From Lysobacterales bacterium (GTDB lineage Bacteria; Pseudomonadota; Gammaproteobacteria; Xanthomonadales; SZUA-36): a DNA stretch of 34,809 nt. The stretch lies in the NCBI GenBank assembly GCA_013001885.1, contig JABDLD010000012.1, forward strand, positions 1-34,809, read 5' to 3'. Positions 27,300 through 34,809 of this stretch are shown here, one piece after another (the stretch's first letter is position 1; the number at the start of each line of letters is the position of its first letter). Both the position numbers and the translations under genes were made by a program. The notes beneath the pieces are model-generated. The model saw only the letters and a program-made list of their open reading frames with translations, had not been told where the DNA came from and made no database searches.

Positions 27300-28232
27300 C
27301 TAAGCTGTCAGCCGCGACCATTGTATCAGCCAATCCTGCAGAAGGAAGTCTTTACGCACCGGGGTCGGCAAAAGCTTGCGATTCCGGTCGGCCAACGATT
27401 GCAGTTGCGACAGGCTTTTGGCAATGGCCGGCCGGTGAATGGTATTCCTGACCTCAGTGGCGGCATGCAGGGAAATCCATGACCAAAGCAGTTCGGGGTC
27501 GGCATCGGCCAGGGACGCCATCGCAGCACCCGGCTGAATCTGTTGCGCGCGCAATTCACGCAATGTGGAGACGACCAGCCGGTAGGTTTCCAGGCTGCCG
27601 TCCTGAATCATCCTGGCAGCTTTCAGCGGACTGCCCGCGGCGGCGGCGAGGGCCGCTTCAGCTTCGTCGGCGTCCGTATCAACGCTGCTGCACAACCAGT
27701 CGATCGAGTTATTTGTATCCGGAGTCCGAACGAGCAAGTTCTGGCAGCGGCTGCGGATAGTCGCCGGCAGCCTGCCCGTATCGTGCGCCACCAGAATCAG
27801 GACTGTATCGCCGGGCGGCTCTTCCAGGGTCTTCAACAGGGCGTTGGCTGCCGACCGGTTCATCGCTTCGACCGGATGAATCAGAGCAGCTTTTCTGCGA
27901 CTGATGGTGTTCGTCAGGTTCAGTGAGGCAATCAATTTCCTGACCTGGTCAATGACGATTTCTTTGCGCAAATCGCCTGTTCTCGGATGCGGCTCGAATG
28001 TCACGGTATGCCGGTCCGGGTGCGCACCCGACGCCAGCAACTGGCAAGAGCGACACGCGCCGCAAGCTGGATACTGATCTTCCAGACATAAAATGCTGGC
28101 GACAAAGCCCGTCGCGGCCTCTGTTTTCCCGGTTTCATGCGGGCCGGAAAGCAAAATCGCATGCGGCAGCCGGCCTTCACGCAGACGTTCCGCAAACTCC
28201 TCCTCTATCGCCCTGGTCCAGGGATAGGTCAT
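27300..28232 (-). CDS. holB: DNA polymerase III subunit delta'
   Basis: 310 residues (E. coli 334). Part of the clamp loader that opens the beta clamp on DNA. Seen: a P-loop-like GPHETGKTEAATG (residues 30-42) and the zinc-binding cysteines CLEDQYPACGACRSC (Cys49, 57, 60, 63). Also visible are AALIHPVEAMNRSAANALLK, then TLEEPPGDTVLILVAH and LPATIRSRCQNLLVR, which carries the SRC sensor/arginine-finger motif. The ATG overlaps the tmk stop (TGATG at 28230-28234), so translation is coupled. Confidence 0.94.
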   Translation of the reverse strand: MTYPWTRAIEEEFAERLREGRLPHAILLSGPHETGKTEAATGFVASILCLEDQYPACGACRSCQLLASGAHPDRHTVTFEPHPRTGDLRKEIVIDQVRKLIASLNLTNTISRRKAALIHPVEAMNRSAANALLKTLEEPPGDTVLILVAHDTGRLPATIRSRCQNLLVRTPDTNNSIDWLCSSVDTDADEAEAALAAAAGSPLKAARMIQDGSLETYRLVVSTLRELRAQQIQPGAAMASLADADPELLWSWISLHAATEVRNTIHRPAIAKSLSQLQSLADRNRKLLPTPVRKDFLLQDWLIQWSRLTA

Positions 28233-28855
28233 CAGGCCAGCCGTTCCCGGAGCACGCTTTCAATCTGGGACCAGACATTTTCCGCATTCCGCGAGGCATC
28301 GATCACCGCGAAGCGCTCCGGCGCCAGGCGTGCGCGATCCAGGTAGGCCTCGCGCACGCGTTCAAAAAATCTCCTGGATTCCTGTTCGAACCGGTCAGCC
28401 GCACTGCGTGCCGAAGCGCGCTGCAGCCCCTGTTCCACCGGCAGATCCAGCAACAGCGTGAGGTCGGGTTGAAGATCGTCGTGCACCAGAGTTTCCAGCG
28501 TTGCAATATCACCGTCCGGCAACCGACGCCCCCCGCCCTGGTAAGCCCAGGTGGCGTCCGTGAAGCGGTCGCACAACACCCAATCGCCTCTCGCCAGGGC
28601 TGGCCTGATCAACTCCTCGAGGTGTTGGGCGCGGGCGGCGAACATGAGCAGCAGTTCCGCCTGGCCAGAGAGCGCCAGATTATTGTTATCGAGCAGAATG
28701 TCACGCAGCTTTTCCGCCAGCACGGTGCCGCCCGGTTCGCGTGTGCAGACCACCCGGTGACCGGCGCTTTTTAACCACTCTTCAAGGCGCACCATCATGG
28801 TGGACTTGCCAGCGCCTTCGCCACCCTCGACCGTAATGAACTTGCCGCGTTTCAT
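28232..28855 (-). CDS. tmk: Thymidylate kinase
   Basis: 207 residues (E. coli 213). Phosphorylates dTMP to dTDP. Seen: P-loop ITVEGGEGAGKSTMMVRLEE (7-26), the TREPGGT motif, the substrate segment VLCDRFTDATWAYQGGGR, and the LID region near ARSAADRFEQESRRFFERV, with basic residues in the LID rather than the P-loop as in E. coli-type enzymes. Starts with a 4-base ATGA overlap with the mltG stop and ends overlapping holB. Confidence 0.96.
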   Translation of the reverse strand: MKRGKFITVEGGEGAGKSTMMVRLEEWLKSAGHRVVCTREPGGTVLAEKLRDILLDNNNLALSGQAELLLMFAARAQHLEELIRPALARGDWVLCDRFTDATWAYQGGGRRLPDGDIATLETLVHDDLQPDLTLLLDLPVEQGLQRASARSAADRFEQESRRFFERVREAYLDRARLAPERFAVIDASRNAENVWSQIESVLRERLA

Positions 28856-29853
28856 TTTCTCTCTATCAACTTTTTCACTGCCTGCTGGTGTGCTTCGAGG
28901 TTGGTTGAAAAGGTGTGCCCGCCCTTCCCGTCCGCTACAAAATACAGGGTTTCACCTTCGGCCGGATGGGCCGCAGCCATCAGCGACGCCTTGCCGGGCA
29001 TGGCAATCGGGGTGGGCGGCAGGCCGTGGCGGGTATAGGTGTTGTAAGGTGTATCGGTCTGCAGGTCGCGGCGCCGTATATTCCCGTCATAACTTTCTCC
29101 GATTCCGTATATGACCGTGGGATCAGTCTGCAGACGCATTCCCATATTCAGCCGACGCGCAAACACGCCTGCAATCTGCTGCCGCTCATCATCCAGCGAA
29201 GTCTCTTTTTCGATTATGGAGGCCAGTATGAGCAATTCATAGGGAGAATCCAGGGGCAGATCTTCAATGCGCGAATTCCAGGCTTCCTCCAACGCATTTT
29301 TCATCGTACGGTGGGCCCGCACCAGGATATCGCGATCAGAGTCGCCGCGGGTGAACTGGTAGGTTTCCGGAAGAAACCAGCCTTCCGGGTGTTCAATATC
29401 CAGGTCTGATAGAAAAGCGGGCCACGGCGCCCCCGGCTCCAGATCAAGCTCGTGGACCAGGTCCGGATTACTCGCCAAAGCCGCGGCAAACTGTTTGAAA
29501 GTCCAGCCTTCCACCAGCGTGATGCGATACTGCAGAACCTGTCCGCTGGAAAGAAGATTTAAGACATCCCTGGGGCTGGAGCCCTGGGTAAGCCGATACT
29601 CCCCGGCCTGATACACGTGCGGTTCCAGACGCATCAGCAGGCGCCATTGCCATCCGGGCCGGGTGAAGCCTTTCGCTCCCAATTGTTTGACGATTTCGGA
29701 ACCGGTGGTCCCGGGCTCGACCTGAAATACAGCTCCGCCGGCTGGAATCGCCAGAGAGCTGTGCAGAAATGTGTCGTAACGGGTCCATCCTTGCCACGCC
29801 ACGACAGCAAGCAGCAAACTCAGAAAAAGCAGTAACAGCAGTAACTTTTTCAT
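28852..29853 (-). CDS. mltG: Endolytic peptidoglycan transglycosylase MltG
   Basis: 333 residues (E. coli 340). An N-terminal membrane helix (KKLLLLLLFLSLLLAVVAW, 2-20) anchors it in the inner membrane with the rest in the periplasm. It cleaves nascent glycan strands and sets their length. Seen: a LysM-like part (residues 42-105, FQVEPGTTGSEIVKQLGAKG), then the YceG core PEGWFLPETYQF, LLILASIIEKETSLDDERQQ with the catalytic glutamate (Glu215 or 217), RRLNMGMRLQTDPTVIYGIG, and the end YNTYTRHGLPPTPIAMPGKA. It follows pabC after 4 bases and overlaps tmk by 4, the standard order. Confidence 0.96.
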   Translation of the reverse strand: MKKLLLLLLFLSLLLAVVAWQGWTRYDTFLHSSLAIPAGGAVFQVEPGTTGSEIVKQLGAKGFTRPGWQWRLLMRLEPHVYQAGEYRLTQGSSPRDVLNLLSSGQVLQYRITLVEGWTFKQFAAALASNPDLVHELDLEPGAPWPAFLSDLDIEHPEGWFLPETYQFTRGDSDRDILVRAHRTMKNALEEAWNSRIEDLPLDSPYELLILASIIEKETSLDDERQQIAGVFARRLNMGMRLQTDPTVIYGIGESYDGNIRRRDLQTDTPYNTYTRHGLPPTPIAMPGKASLMAAAHPAEGETLYFVADGKGGHTFSTNLEAHQQAVKKLIERK

Positions 29854-29857
29854 TACT

Positions 29858-30661
29858 TCATTGCTGACTCAGCCAGTCTTGGACCTCGCGGGTAACCGGA
29901 CCGATATCGTACTCCCAATGGTCGATTCGGGTCACCGGCAGGATACCCTCTATCGAGTTACAGACAAAAATCTCCTGGGCCTCGGGCAGCATGTCCAGCA
30001 TCAGTCGGCGTTGCTCGCAGCGCGGCCTGAAGGCGCTCAGAATCGCCTCACGCATGACCCCGCGAACACCGCAGCGGTCCAGCCTGGGCGTCAGCAGACG
30101 TCCGGATAAAACAAGGAAAATGTTCGATGCAATACCGCTGATGATGTGATCCTCACGGTCCAGAAGGATACCTTCCCAGATCGAGGCATCCTGCCATTCG
30201 GTCCGGGCACGCACCTGTTCCAGCCGGTTGAGGTGGTTCAGCCCGCCCAATTCCGGTTGGATGCCGAGGCGCAAATGGCAGATGCGAGCACGGATTCCGA
30301 GAGTTGCAAAGTCAGCTTCCTGCAGAGGCCAGGCGTGAGAGCTGACAATGCGTGTGGCGGCTGCGGGATTTACCACTGAAAAATCCATCGCAGACAGTCC
30401 GCGTGTCAGCAGGATTCTGACGACACAATGCGGGTTGCCGGCGCTCACAGTGTTCAGTTCACGCAGCAGCACTGCCTGGGGGGTTGCCGGGATACCAAGG
30501 CGTTCACAGCCGGCGCTGAGCCGGTCCATATGTCCCTGCCAGAAACGCGGCTGACCTCCGATGACGGCGATGGTTTCGAACAGGCCGTCGCCGAACTGCA
30601 GACCCCGGTCCGCCACTGACACCTGGCTTGAAATTTCACCATTCACCAGGCATTCAATCAT
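29858..30661 (-). CDS. pabC: PabC-like protein (aminodeoxychorismate lyase homologue) lacking the catalytic lysine
   Basis: 267 residues (E. coli PabC 269) from ATG 30661, with AGAGGT upstream; the open frame continues into fabF without a better start. PabC is a fold-type IV PLP enzyme that releases p-aminobenzoate from aminodeoxychorismate for folate. Retained: VADRGLQFGDGLFE (16-29), the phosphate-pocket arginine in GHMDRL (Arg47), HLNRLEQV, TPRLDRCGVRGVMRE. Changed: the position that in E. coli reads IKHLNRLEQ reads LNHLNRLEQ here, so the Schiff-base Lys is Asn142. The VTE glutamate that pairs with the PLP ring nitrogen is Ser175 (IISGIASN). The whole protein has no lysine at all. Frame and operon position are normal, so it looks like a maintained but repurposed or inactive homologue. 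Confidence 0.85.
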   Translation of the reverse strand: MIECLVNGEISSQVSVADRGLQFGDGLFETIAVIGGQPRFWQGHMDRLSAGCERLGIPATPQAVLLRELNTVSAGNPHCVVRILLTRGLSAMDFSVVNPAAATRIVSSHAWPLQEADFATLGIRARICHLRLGIQPELGGLNHLNRLEQVRARTEWQDASIWEGILLDREDHIISGIASNIFLVLSGRLLTPRLDRCGVRGVMREAILSAFRPRCEQRRLMLDMLPEAQEIFVCNSIEGILPVTRIDHWEYDIGPVTREVQDWLSQQ

Positions 30662-30704
30662 ATTATCAACTACCTCTCTGGAAAGTGCTCGGCCGCTTAC
30701 GGTA

Positions 30705-31955
30705 TCAGTCCCTGAAACGGCTGAAGACCAGGGTGCCGTTGGTGCCTCCGAAGCCGAAGGAATTCGACAACGCCAATTCCACCGGCCTGCGCCTGGCTTC
30801 ATTGGGAACATAATCGAGATCACATCCTTCACCCGGGTTATCCAGGTTGATGGTCGGCGGAATCACTCCATCACGAATCGTCATCACGGAAAACACGGCC
30901 TCGGTGCCGCCTGCGGCGCCGAGCATGTGCCCGGTCATCGACTTGGTGGAACTGACGGCCAGTCGCCGCGCATGGTCCCCGAAAATTCTCTTTACGGCAT
31001 CGGATTCAGCCCGGTCGCCAAGCAGCGTGGAGGTGCCGTGCGCATTGATGTACTCGACTTGCTCAGGATTCACTTTCGCGTCCTGCAGAGCGATTTTCAT
31101 GCAGCGTGCGGCGCCCTCCCCGTCTTCGGGCGGCGCAGTCATGTGGTGGGCGTCCCCGTTCATGCCGAAGCCCCTGAGTTCGGCAAAAATTTCCGCGCCG
31201 CGCGCGCGGGCATGATCCAGTTCTTCAATGACCATCATGCCGGCGCCGTTGGACAGAACAAAACCGTCGCGGTCGCGGTCCCAGGGGCGGCTGGCGGCAT
31301 GCGGGTCGTCATTGCGGGTTGACATCGCCTTGGCCGAAATAAAGCCCGCCATGGAGGTCGGCGTCGTTGCATACTCGGCCCCGCCCGCGACCATGACGTC
31401 CGCATCCCCGTACTTGATCATGCGCGCCGCCAGGCCGATGTTGTGAGTCGATGTGGTGCAGGCCGACACCACAGCAATATTGGGTCCCTTGAAGCCGTAA
31501 TTGATGGACAGAATGCCGCCAACCATATTGACGATCGCCCCGGGGATATAAAACGGAGAGATTCTCCGCGGCCCCTTTTCGTGGTAGATCATCATGTTTT
31601 TTTCGATCGAGGCAATACCGCCAATTCCCGCACCGATCGCGAAACCCACACGTTCCGGATCAGCCCCGTAAGGTTCGCCAATCAGTCCGGCCTGGGTCAT
31701 CGCCTCCTGTGCCGCGGCAATTCCGTAGTGAACGAATTTGTCGTACCGGCGCGCCTCTTTCTCGAGGATGTAGTCGGTCACTTCGAAGTTGCGGATTTCG
31801 CCGGCAATCCGGGTAGCGAGATTCGTGACGTCGAACTCCGTAACCCGTCCGATTCCGCTCTTGCCGTTACAGACCGACTCCCAGCCCGACTCGACGGTAT
31901 TTCCTACCGGGGAGATCAATCCCATTCCTGTGACAACAACACGGCGCGATGTCAT
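30705..31955 (-). CDS. fabF: Beta-ketoacyl-ACP synthase II
   Basis: 416 residues (E. coli 413). Condenses acyl-ACP with malonyl-ACP in fatty-acid elongation. The catalytic triad Cys-His-His is complete: Cys166 in AVVSACTTSTHNIG, His306 in NAHGTSTLLGD, His343 in MTGHMLGAAGG. It begins MTSRRVVVTGMGLISPVGNT with GAGGA upstream and ends with NSFGFGGTNGTLVFSRF. It lies 88 bases after acpP, with a strong hairpin in the gap, and 43 bases before pabC. Confidence 0.98.
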   Translation of the reverse strand: MTSRRVVVTGMGLISPVGNTVESGWESVCNGKSGIGRVTEFDVTNLATRIAGEIRNFEVTDYILEKEARRYDKFVHYGIAAAQEAMTQAGLIGEPYGADPERVGFAIGAGIGGIASIEKNMMIYHEKGPRRISPFYIPGAIVNMVGGILSINYGFKGPNIAVVSACTTSTHNIGLAARMIKYGDADVMVAGGAEYATTPTSMAGFISAKAMSTRNDDPHAASRPWDRDRDGFVLSNGAGMMVIEELDHARARGAEIFAELRGFGMNGDAHHMTAPPEDGEGAARCMKIALQDAKVNPEQVEYINAHGTSTLLGDRAESDAVKRIFGDHARRLAVSSTKSMTGHMLGAAGGTEAVFSVMTIRDGVIPPTINLDNPGEGCDLDYVPNEARRRPVELALSNSFGFGGTNGTLVFSRFRD

Positions 31956-31995
31956 GGTAAGTTCCTCATCATTTTTCAGGCTTCCAACGTAATAA

Positions 31996-32016
31996 CGGCC
32001 GGCAAAACGCCGGCCG
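31996..32016 (-). terminator. Strong hairpin between acpP and fabF (attenuator candidate)
   Basis: CGGCCGGC (31996-32003), 5-base loop, GCCGGCCG (32009-32016): a perfect 8-bp GC-only stem. On the minus strand it is followed by TTATTACG, a poor U-run. It sits 28 bases after the acpP stop and may lower readthrough into fabF or protect the acpP mRNA 3' end. Confidence 0.5.
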
Positions 32017-32043
32017 CTGCATTACCCTGCGGAGTACGTTGGT

Positions 32044-32277
32044 TCAGATGTTTGCTTGAACGTAATCAATCGCCTGCTGGACGCTGGTAATTTTCTCGGC
32101 TTCCTCGTCCGGTATTTCGCATTCGAATTCTTCCTCGAGAGCCATTACCAGTTCAACGGTATCCAGGGAGTCGGCGCCAAGATCGTCTACGAACGAAGCA
32201 CTGGCCGTGACTTCATCTTCCTTAACACCAAGTTGTTCAATAACAATCTTTTTGACGCGTTCTTCAATACTGCTCAT
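32044..32277 (-). CDS. acpP: Acyl carrier protein
   Basis: 77 residues, as in E. coli AcpP (78). Carries growing acyl chains on a 4'-phosphopantetheine arm. The attachment serine is Ser37 in [20 protein letters not shown]; the protein is strongly acidic, as expected. It begins [20 protein letters not shown] with AGAGGAAAG upstream. It lies between fabG and fabF, the standard order. Its gene is usually expressed far above its neighbours; the hairpin behind it and an A/T-rich stretch in front fit that. Confidence 0.99.
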   Translation of the reverse strand: MSSIEERVKKIVIEQLGVKEDEVTASASFVDDLGADSLDTVELVMALEEEFECEIPDEEAEKITSVQQAIDYVQANI

Positions 32278-32313
32278 TGAGATACTTTCCTCTTTGTGGG
32301 ATTCAGTCCGGCA

Positions 32314-32319
32314 ATTTTA
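32314..32319 (-). promoter_or_regulatory. Possible -10 element for acpP
   Basis: On the minus strand TAAAAT lies in an A/T-rich patch 37 bases before the acpP ATG. I see no matching -35 at 16-18 bases, so support is weak. acpP has its own promoter in E. coli. Confidence 0.25.
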
Positions 32320-32344
32320 AATAATCTGCGGCTGCGATGCCAGT

Positions 32345-33094
32345 CTAAATCATGTACATGCCACCATTGACATGCAAAGTTTGCCCCGTAATGTAGCCGC
32401 CCTGCGCCGAAGCGAGGAACAGTACGGAGGCAGCAATATCATCAGGCTCTCCAAGACGCTGCAATGGAATATCTTTCAGGAGCGCCGCTTTCTGATTCTC
32501 ATCCAGGGCCCGGGTCATGTCCGTATCGATAAACCCCGGCGCGACCACGTTCACCGTAATGTTGCGGGAACCAATCTCCCGCGCCAGTGACCGTGTAAAA
32601 CCCATCATACCCGCCTTGGCGGCGGCGTAGTTTGTTTGTCCGGCATTTCCCATTGATCCGACGACCGATGCAATGCTGATGATACGCCCGGTTCGTGCCT
32701 TCATCATGCCGCGCAGACAGGCTTTGCTGAGCCGAAAGACTGAACGTAAATTGGTTTCAATCACATCGTCCCATTCTTCATCTTTCATTCGCATCAGTAT
32801 CTGGTCACGCGTGATACCTGCATTGTTGACCAGTATGGTGGGCGTACCGAGCGCACCTCCGACACGGCTGACGAGACCGGCGGCCCCCTCCGGGTCGTTG
32901 ACATCGAGCACCTCTCCCGCATGTCCCTCAGAAATGGCTTCAAGGCGCGACTTGATTGCGGCAGCCCCCTCGCTGGTCGTGGCCGTACCGGCCACCTGGG
33001 CCCCCGCTGCGGCGAGAGAATCTGCGATGGCGGCTCCGATACCACGGCTTGCGCCGGTAACGATGGCCACCTGGCCTTCCAGCTTCAATTCCAT
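32345..33094 (-). CDS. fabG: 3-oxoacyl-ACP reductase
   Basis: 249 residues (E. coli 244), start ATG 33094 with CCGGAG 6 bases upstream; an in-frame TTG two codons earlier overlaps the spacer and is less likely. Short-chain dehydrogenase that reduces beta-ketoacyl-ACP with NADPH. Seen: nucleotide-binding VTGASRGIGAAIADSLAAAG, NNAGITRD, and the Ser-Tyr-Lys catalytic set in SIASVVGSMGNAGQTNYAAA-KAG. It is separated from fabH by only about 60 bases, so the fabD gene usually found between them is missing. Confidence 0.97.
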   Translation of the reverse strand: MELKLEGQVAIVTGASRGIGAAIADSLAAAGAQVAGTATTSEGAAAIKSRLEAISEGHAGEVLDVNDPEGAAGLVSRVGGALGTPTILVNNAGITRDQILMRMKDEEWDDVIETNLRSVFRLSKACLRGMMKARTGRIISIASVVGSMGNAGQTNYAAAKAGMMGFTRSLAREIGSRNITVNVVAPGFIDTDMTRALDENQKAALLKDIPLQRLGEPDDIAASVLFLASAQGGYITGQTLHVNGGMYMI

Positions 33095-33156
33095 GTTCAA
33101 CTCCGGTTCCCGACGGTCGATTCAAGCGCTGTTTTCTGCATTAGGTTTCTCCTGAA

Positions 33157-34131
33157 TCAGTACCTGATCAGCGCGGAGCCCCAGGTGAAACCGCCACCGA
33201 AGGCCTCGAGCATGAGCAAATCGCCACGCTGGATGCGGCCGTCCCGCACCGCCTCGTCCAGCGCGAGGGGCACCGATCCCGCAGACGTGTTGCCATGACG
33301 ATCAATGGTGACCACCACGTGGTCCATGTTCATATCGAGCATTTTAGCCATCGCCGAAATGATTCGTAAATTAGCCTGGTGGGGGATCAGCCACGTAAGA
33401 TCCGACTTTTTCAGATTGTTGGCGCCGAGCGTTTCTTCAACGATCCGCCCGAGGGTGCGGACGGCCACTTTGAATACCTCGTTGCCGCGCATCATGATCT
33501 CGGGTTTGCCGTCGTTTTCCTCCATCGCATCCCAACCCCGGGAAACACCGACATTGGTCGTCAGCAGGTCGGCGTAATCGCCGTTGGCGTGGATGTGACT
33601 GGAGAGAATACCCGGATCCTCAGAGGCCTCCAGCACCACGGCACCGGCACCGTCGGCGAACAACACCGCCGTCTCACGCTTGTTCCAGTTAGTGATTTTT
33701 GACAGCGTCTCGGCGCCACAGACCAGCACTTTTTTTGCATCGCCGCAGCGAATGTACTTGTCGGCGATGTTAAGCGCATAAAGAAACCCGGAGCAAGCGG
33801 CATTCACGTCCATCGCCCCGCAGTCAGGCAAGCCCAGTTTTTTCTGCAGCAGACAGGCTGTGCTGGGGAATATCAAGTCGGGAGTCGTGGTTCCAATGAT
33901 AAACAGATCGATCTCGGACGGGTCGACCTGTGCCGCCTCCATGGCCTTGCGGCACGCCTGTTCCGCCAGAGTTCCTGTGGTCTCATCGTCTTCTACGATA
34001 CGACGTTCGCAAATTCCGGTACGCTCCTGGATCCACTGGTCACTGGTGTCCATGATTTTTTCCAGATCATGGTTGGTGACCGTCTTTGCCGGGAGTTGGC
34101 TACCTGTACCCGTTATGCGGGAATAGACCAA
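33157..34131 (-). CDS. fabH: Beta-ketoacyl-ACP synthase III
   Basis: Starts fatty-acid synthesis by condensing acetyl-CoA with malonyl-ACP. I choose TTG 34131, which has CTGGAG 8 bases upstream and gives (L/M)VYSRITGTGSQLP, the usual FabH beginning; ATG 34161 would add ten residues and has no RBS. This gives 324 residues (E. coli 317). The catalytic Cys-His-Asn set is complete: Cys113 in NAACSGFLYALN, His251 in IPHQANLRI, Asn281 in RHGNTSAGSVPLAL. Upstream is rpmF with no plsX between them; downstream is fabG. Confidence 0.96.
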   Translation of the reverse strand: MVYSRITGTGSQLPAKTVTNHDLEKIMDTSDQWIQERTGICERRIVEDDETTGTLAEQACRKAMEAAQVDPSEIDLFIIGTTTPDLIFPSTACLLQKKLGLPDCGAMDVNAACSGFLYALNIADKYIRCGDAKKVLVCGAETLSKITNWNKRETAVLFADGAGAVVLEASEDPGILSSHIHANGDYADLLTTNVGVSRGWDAMEENDGKPEIMMRGNEVFKVAVRTLGRIVEETLGANNLKKSDLTWLIPHQANLRIISAMAKMLDMNMDHVVVTIDRHGNTSAGSVPLALDEAVRDGRIQRGDLLMLEAFGGGFTWGSALIRY

Positions 34132-34178
34132 TTTGACGTCTCCAGTTGATCCCGTGGGCATGAAAGCTCAGAAACAGA

Positions 34179-34192
34179 GCGGCCCCGGCCGC
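34179..34192. repeat. GC inverted repeat between rpmF and fabH
   Basis: GCGGCC-CC-GGCCGC at 34179-34192, with another GGCCGC at 34209-34214 that allows alternative pairing on the minus strand. It occupies the gap where plsX would normally lie. A weak terminator or processing hairpin is possible. Confidence 0.35.
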
Positions 34193-34254
34193 AATCGTTC
34201 GCGTCCAGGGCCGCAGCCGGTTGTTCGGGGTTGCCCGTCAAGTTGAGCGGAGTC

Positions 34255-34449
34255 TTATTCTTCGTCGAATTCCACAACGGGCGTCTCAATGACCTTGCGG
34301 CCTTTGAAATAGCCGTCCGGGGTCATGTGATGACGCAGGTGCGTCTCACCTGTGGTCTGATCCACCGACAGGGTCGGTGATCCAAGCGAGTCGTGCGAGC
34401 GGCGCATGCCGCGCTTCGAAGGAGTTTTACGATTTTTTTGTACAGCCAT
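34255..34449 (-). CDS. rpmF: 50S ribosomal protein L32
   Basis: 64 residues from ATG 34449, with GGGAG 8 bases upstream. Sequence is diagnostic: [20 protein letters not shown] and [20 protein letters not shown]. It is the cysteine-free type, so no zinc ribbon. Compared with E. coli L32 (57 residues) it carries an extra acidic tail TPVVEFDEE. Gene order yceD-rpmF is standard. Confidence 0.98.
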   Translation of the reverse strand: MAVQKNRKTPSKRGMRRSHDSLGSPTLSVDQTTGETHLRHHMTPDGYFKGRKVIETPVVEFDEE

Positions 34450-34479
34450 GACTATTTCTCCCAAGTCAATTCAACAATT

Positions 34480-34809
34480 TCAATCTTCAGTTTCTGTCCT
34501 CATCAGGCCCGCCAATCCTGCAAATGGCCTGTGGGTCTTCTCTTGTTCCGTATTGGACCGGCTTTCAACTTTCCCATCCGTCGATATTTCGATTACCTCG
34601 ATCTCCGGGTTTTTCGGTACCTGCGGAACGGCAAGGAGCAATTCCTCCTCGACGATATCCAGCAGCGCCATCCGGCGATTTTCAACCAGCACCGGATCAT
34701 AGTGCTCCGGCAATGATTTCTCCTGCGCAACATCCTCGATAACAGCGAGGTAACTTCTGCGCTTAACGTTCTCTACGTAAGGCGCGAGGCTGCGCTGGCA
34801 GACCAGCGG
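34480..34809 (-). CDS. yceD: YceD family protein (DUF177), C-terminal part (5' end outside window)
   Basis: The frame is open from the window end to the stop at 34480, giving 109 codons. It contains the DUF177 cysteine motif LVCQRSLAPYVENVKRRSYL (the family usually has CQRC; the second Cys is Ser here). It continues with DIVEEELLLAVPQVPKN, which matches the family's conserved EDELLLALP-P segment. In E. coli and plants the family is linked to 23S rRNA processing and is paired with rpmF, as here. The N-terminal part lies beyond the window. Confidence 0.92.
   Translation of the reverse strand, partial: PLVCQRSLAPYVENVKRRSYLAVIEDVAQEKSLPEHYDPVLVENRRMALLDIVEEELLLAVPQVPKNPEIEVIEISTDGKVESRSNTEQEKTHRPFAGLAGLMRTETED

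Noticed and set aside
30662-30832. 57-codon N-terminal extension of pabC (contains the only lysines)
   Set aside because: It lies inside fabF and the intergenic gap; the RBS and family alignment both put the start at 30661, so these lysines are not part of the protein and could not fill the active-site position anyway.

Overview
The window reads as a chromosomal segment of a gammaproteobacterium with moderately high GC. The evidence is conserved gene order seen in that class: infA beside clpA/clpS, mnmA-hflD, and yceD-rpmF-fabH-fabG-acpP-fabF-pabC-mltG-tmk-holB-pilZ. I cannot name the genus. The mix of housekeeping operons with ergothioneine genes, a CarD-like regulator and a DUF885 peptidase would fit a marine or environmental lineage, but that is inference.

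Layout. 1-1708: end of egtB and egtD, overlapping in one operon (ergothioneine synthesis). 1712-2272: a CarD/CdnL-type regulator behind a good sigma70-like promoter, apparently initiated at an AUU codon. 2269-4777: small membrane proteins, a lipoprotein and an orphan secreted protein, in a stretch visibly richer in A/T between about 3.2 and 4.75 kb. 5055-8261: tRNA-Leu(UAA), tRNA-Cys(GCA) and tRNA-Gly(GCC), all on the minus strand. The last is separated from the other two by mmuM and a DUF885 peptidase. 8358-11287: infA, clpA, clpS. 11368-15943: mnmA-hflD and acnA. 15991-22725 (minus): a GCS2-family ligase fused to a CBS pair, a lipoprotein translationally coupled to it, and the long helicase Lhr. 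22862-26934: fadD, dinB and a class V PLP enzyme. 26949-34809 (minus): the fatty-acid and cell-envelope superoperon, which runs yceD(partial)-rpmF-fabH-fabG-acpP-fabF-pabC-mltG-tmk-holB-pilZ.

How the genes work together. The last block couples ribosome protein L32, fatty-acid chain initiation and elongation (FabH, FabG, AcpP, FabF), peptidoglycan chain termination (MltG), dTMP supply (Tmk) and replication clamp loading (HolB). ClpS hands N-degron substrates to ClpA. MnmA modifies the wobble base of Lys/Glu/Gln tRNAs.

The most striking observation is that the PabC homologue of the fab operon has no lysine anywhere in its 267 residues. The PLP Schiff-base lysine is replaced by Asn (codon 30236-30238) and the PLP-pairing glutamate by Ser, in an otherwise intact gene. 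Next come the AUU start of the CarD-like gene, the absence of plsX and fabD from their usual places in the fab cluster, the GCS2-CBS fusion, and the split Gly/Cys/Leu tRNA set. I saw no CRISPR array, insertion sequence or prophage.
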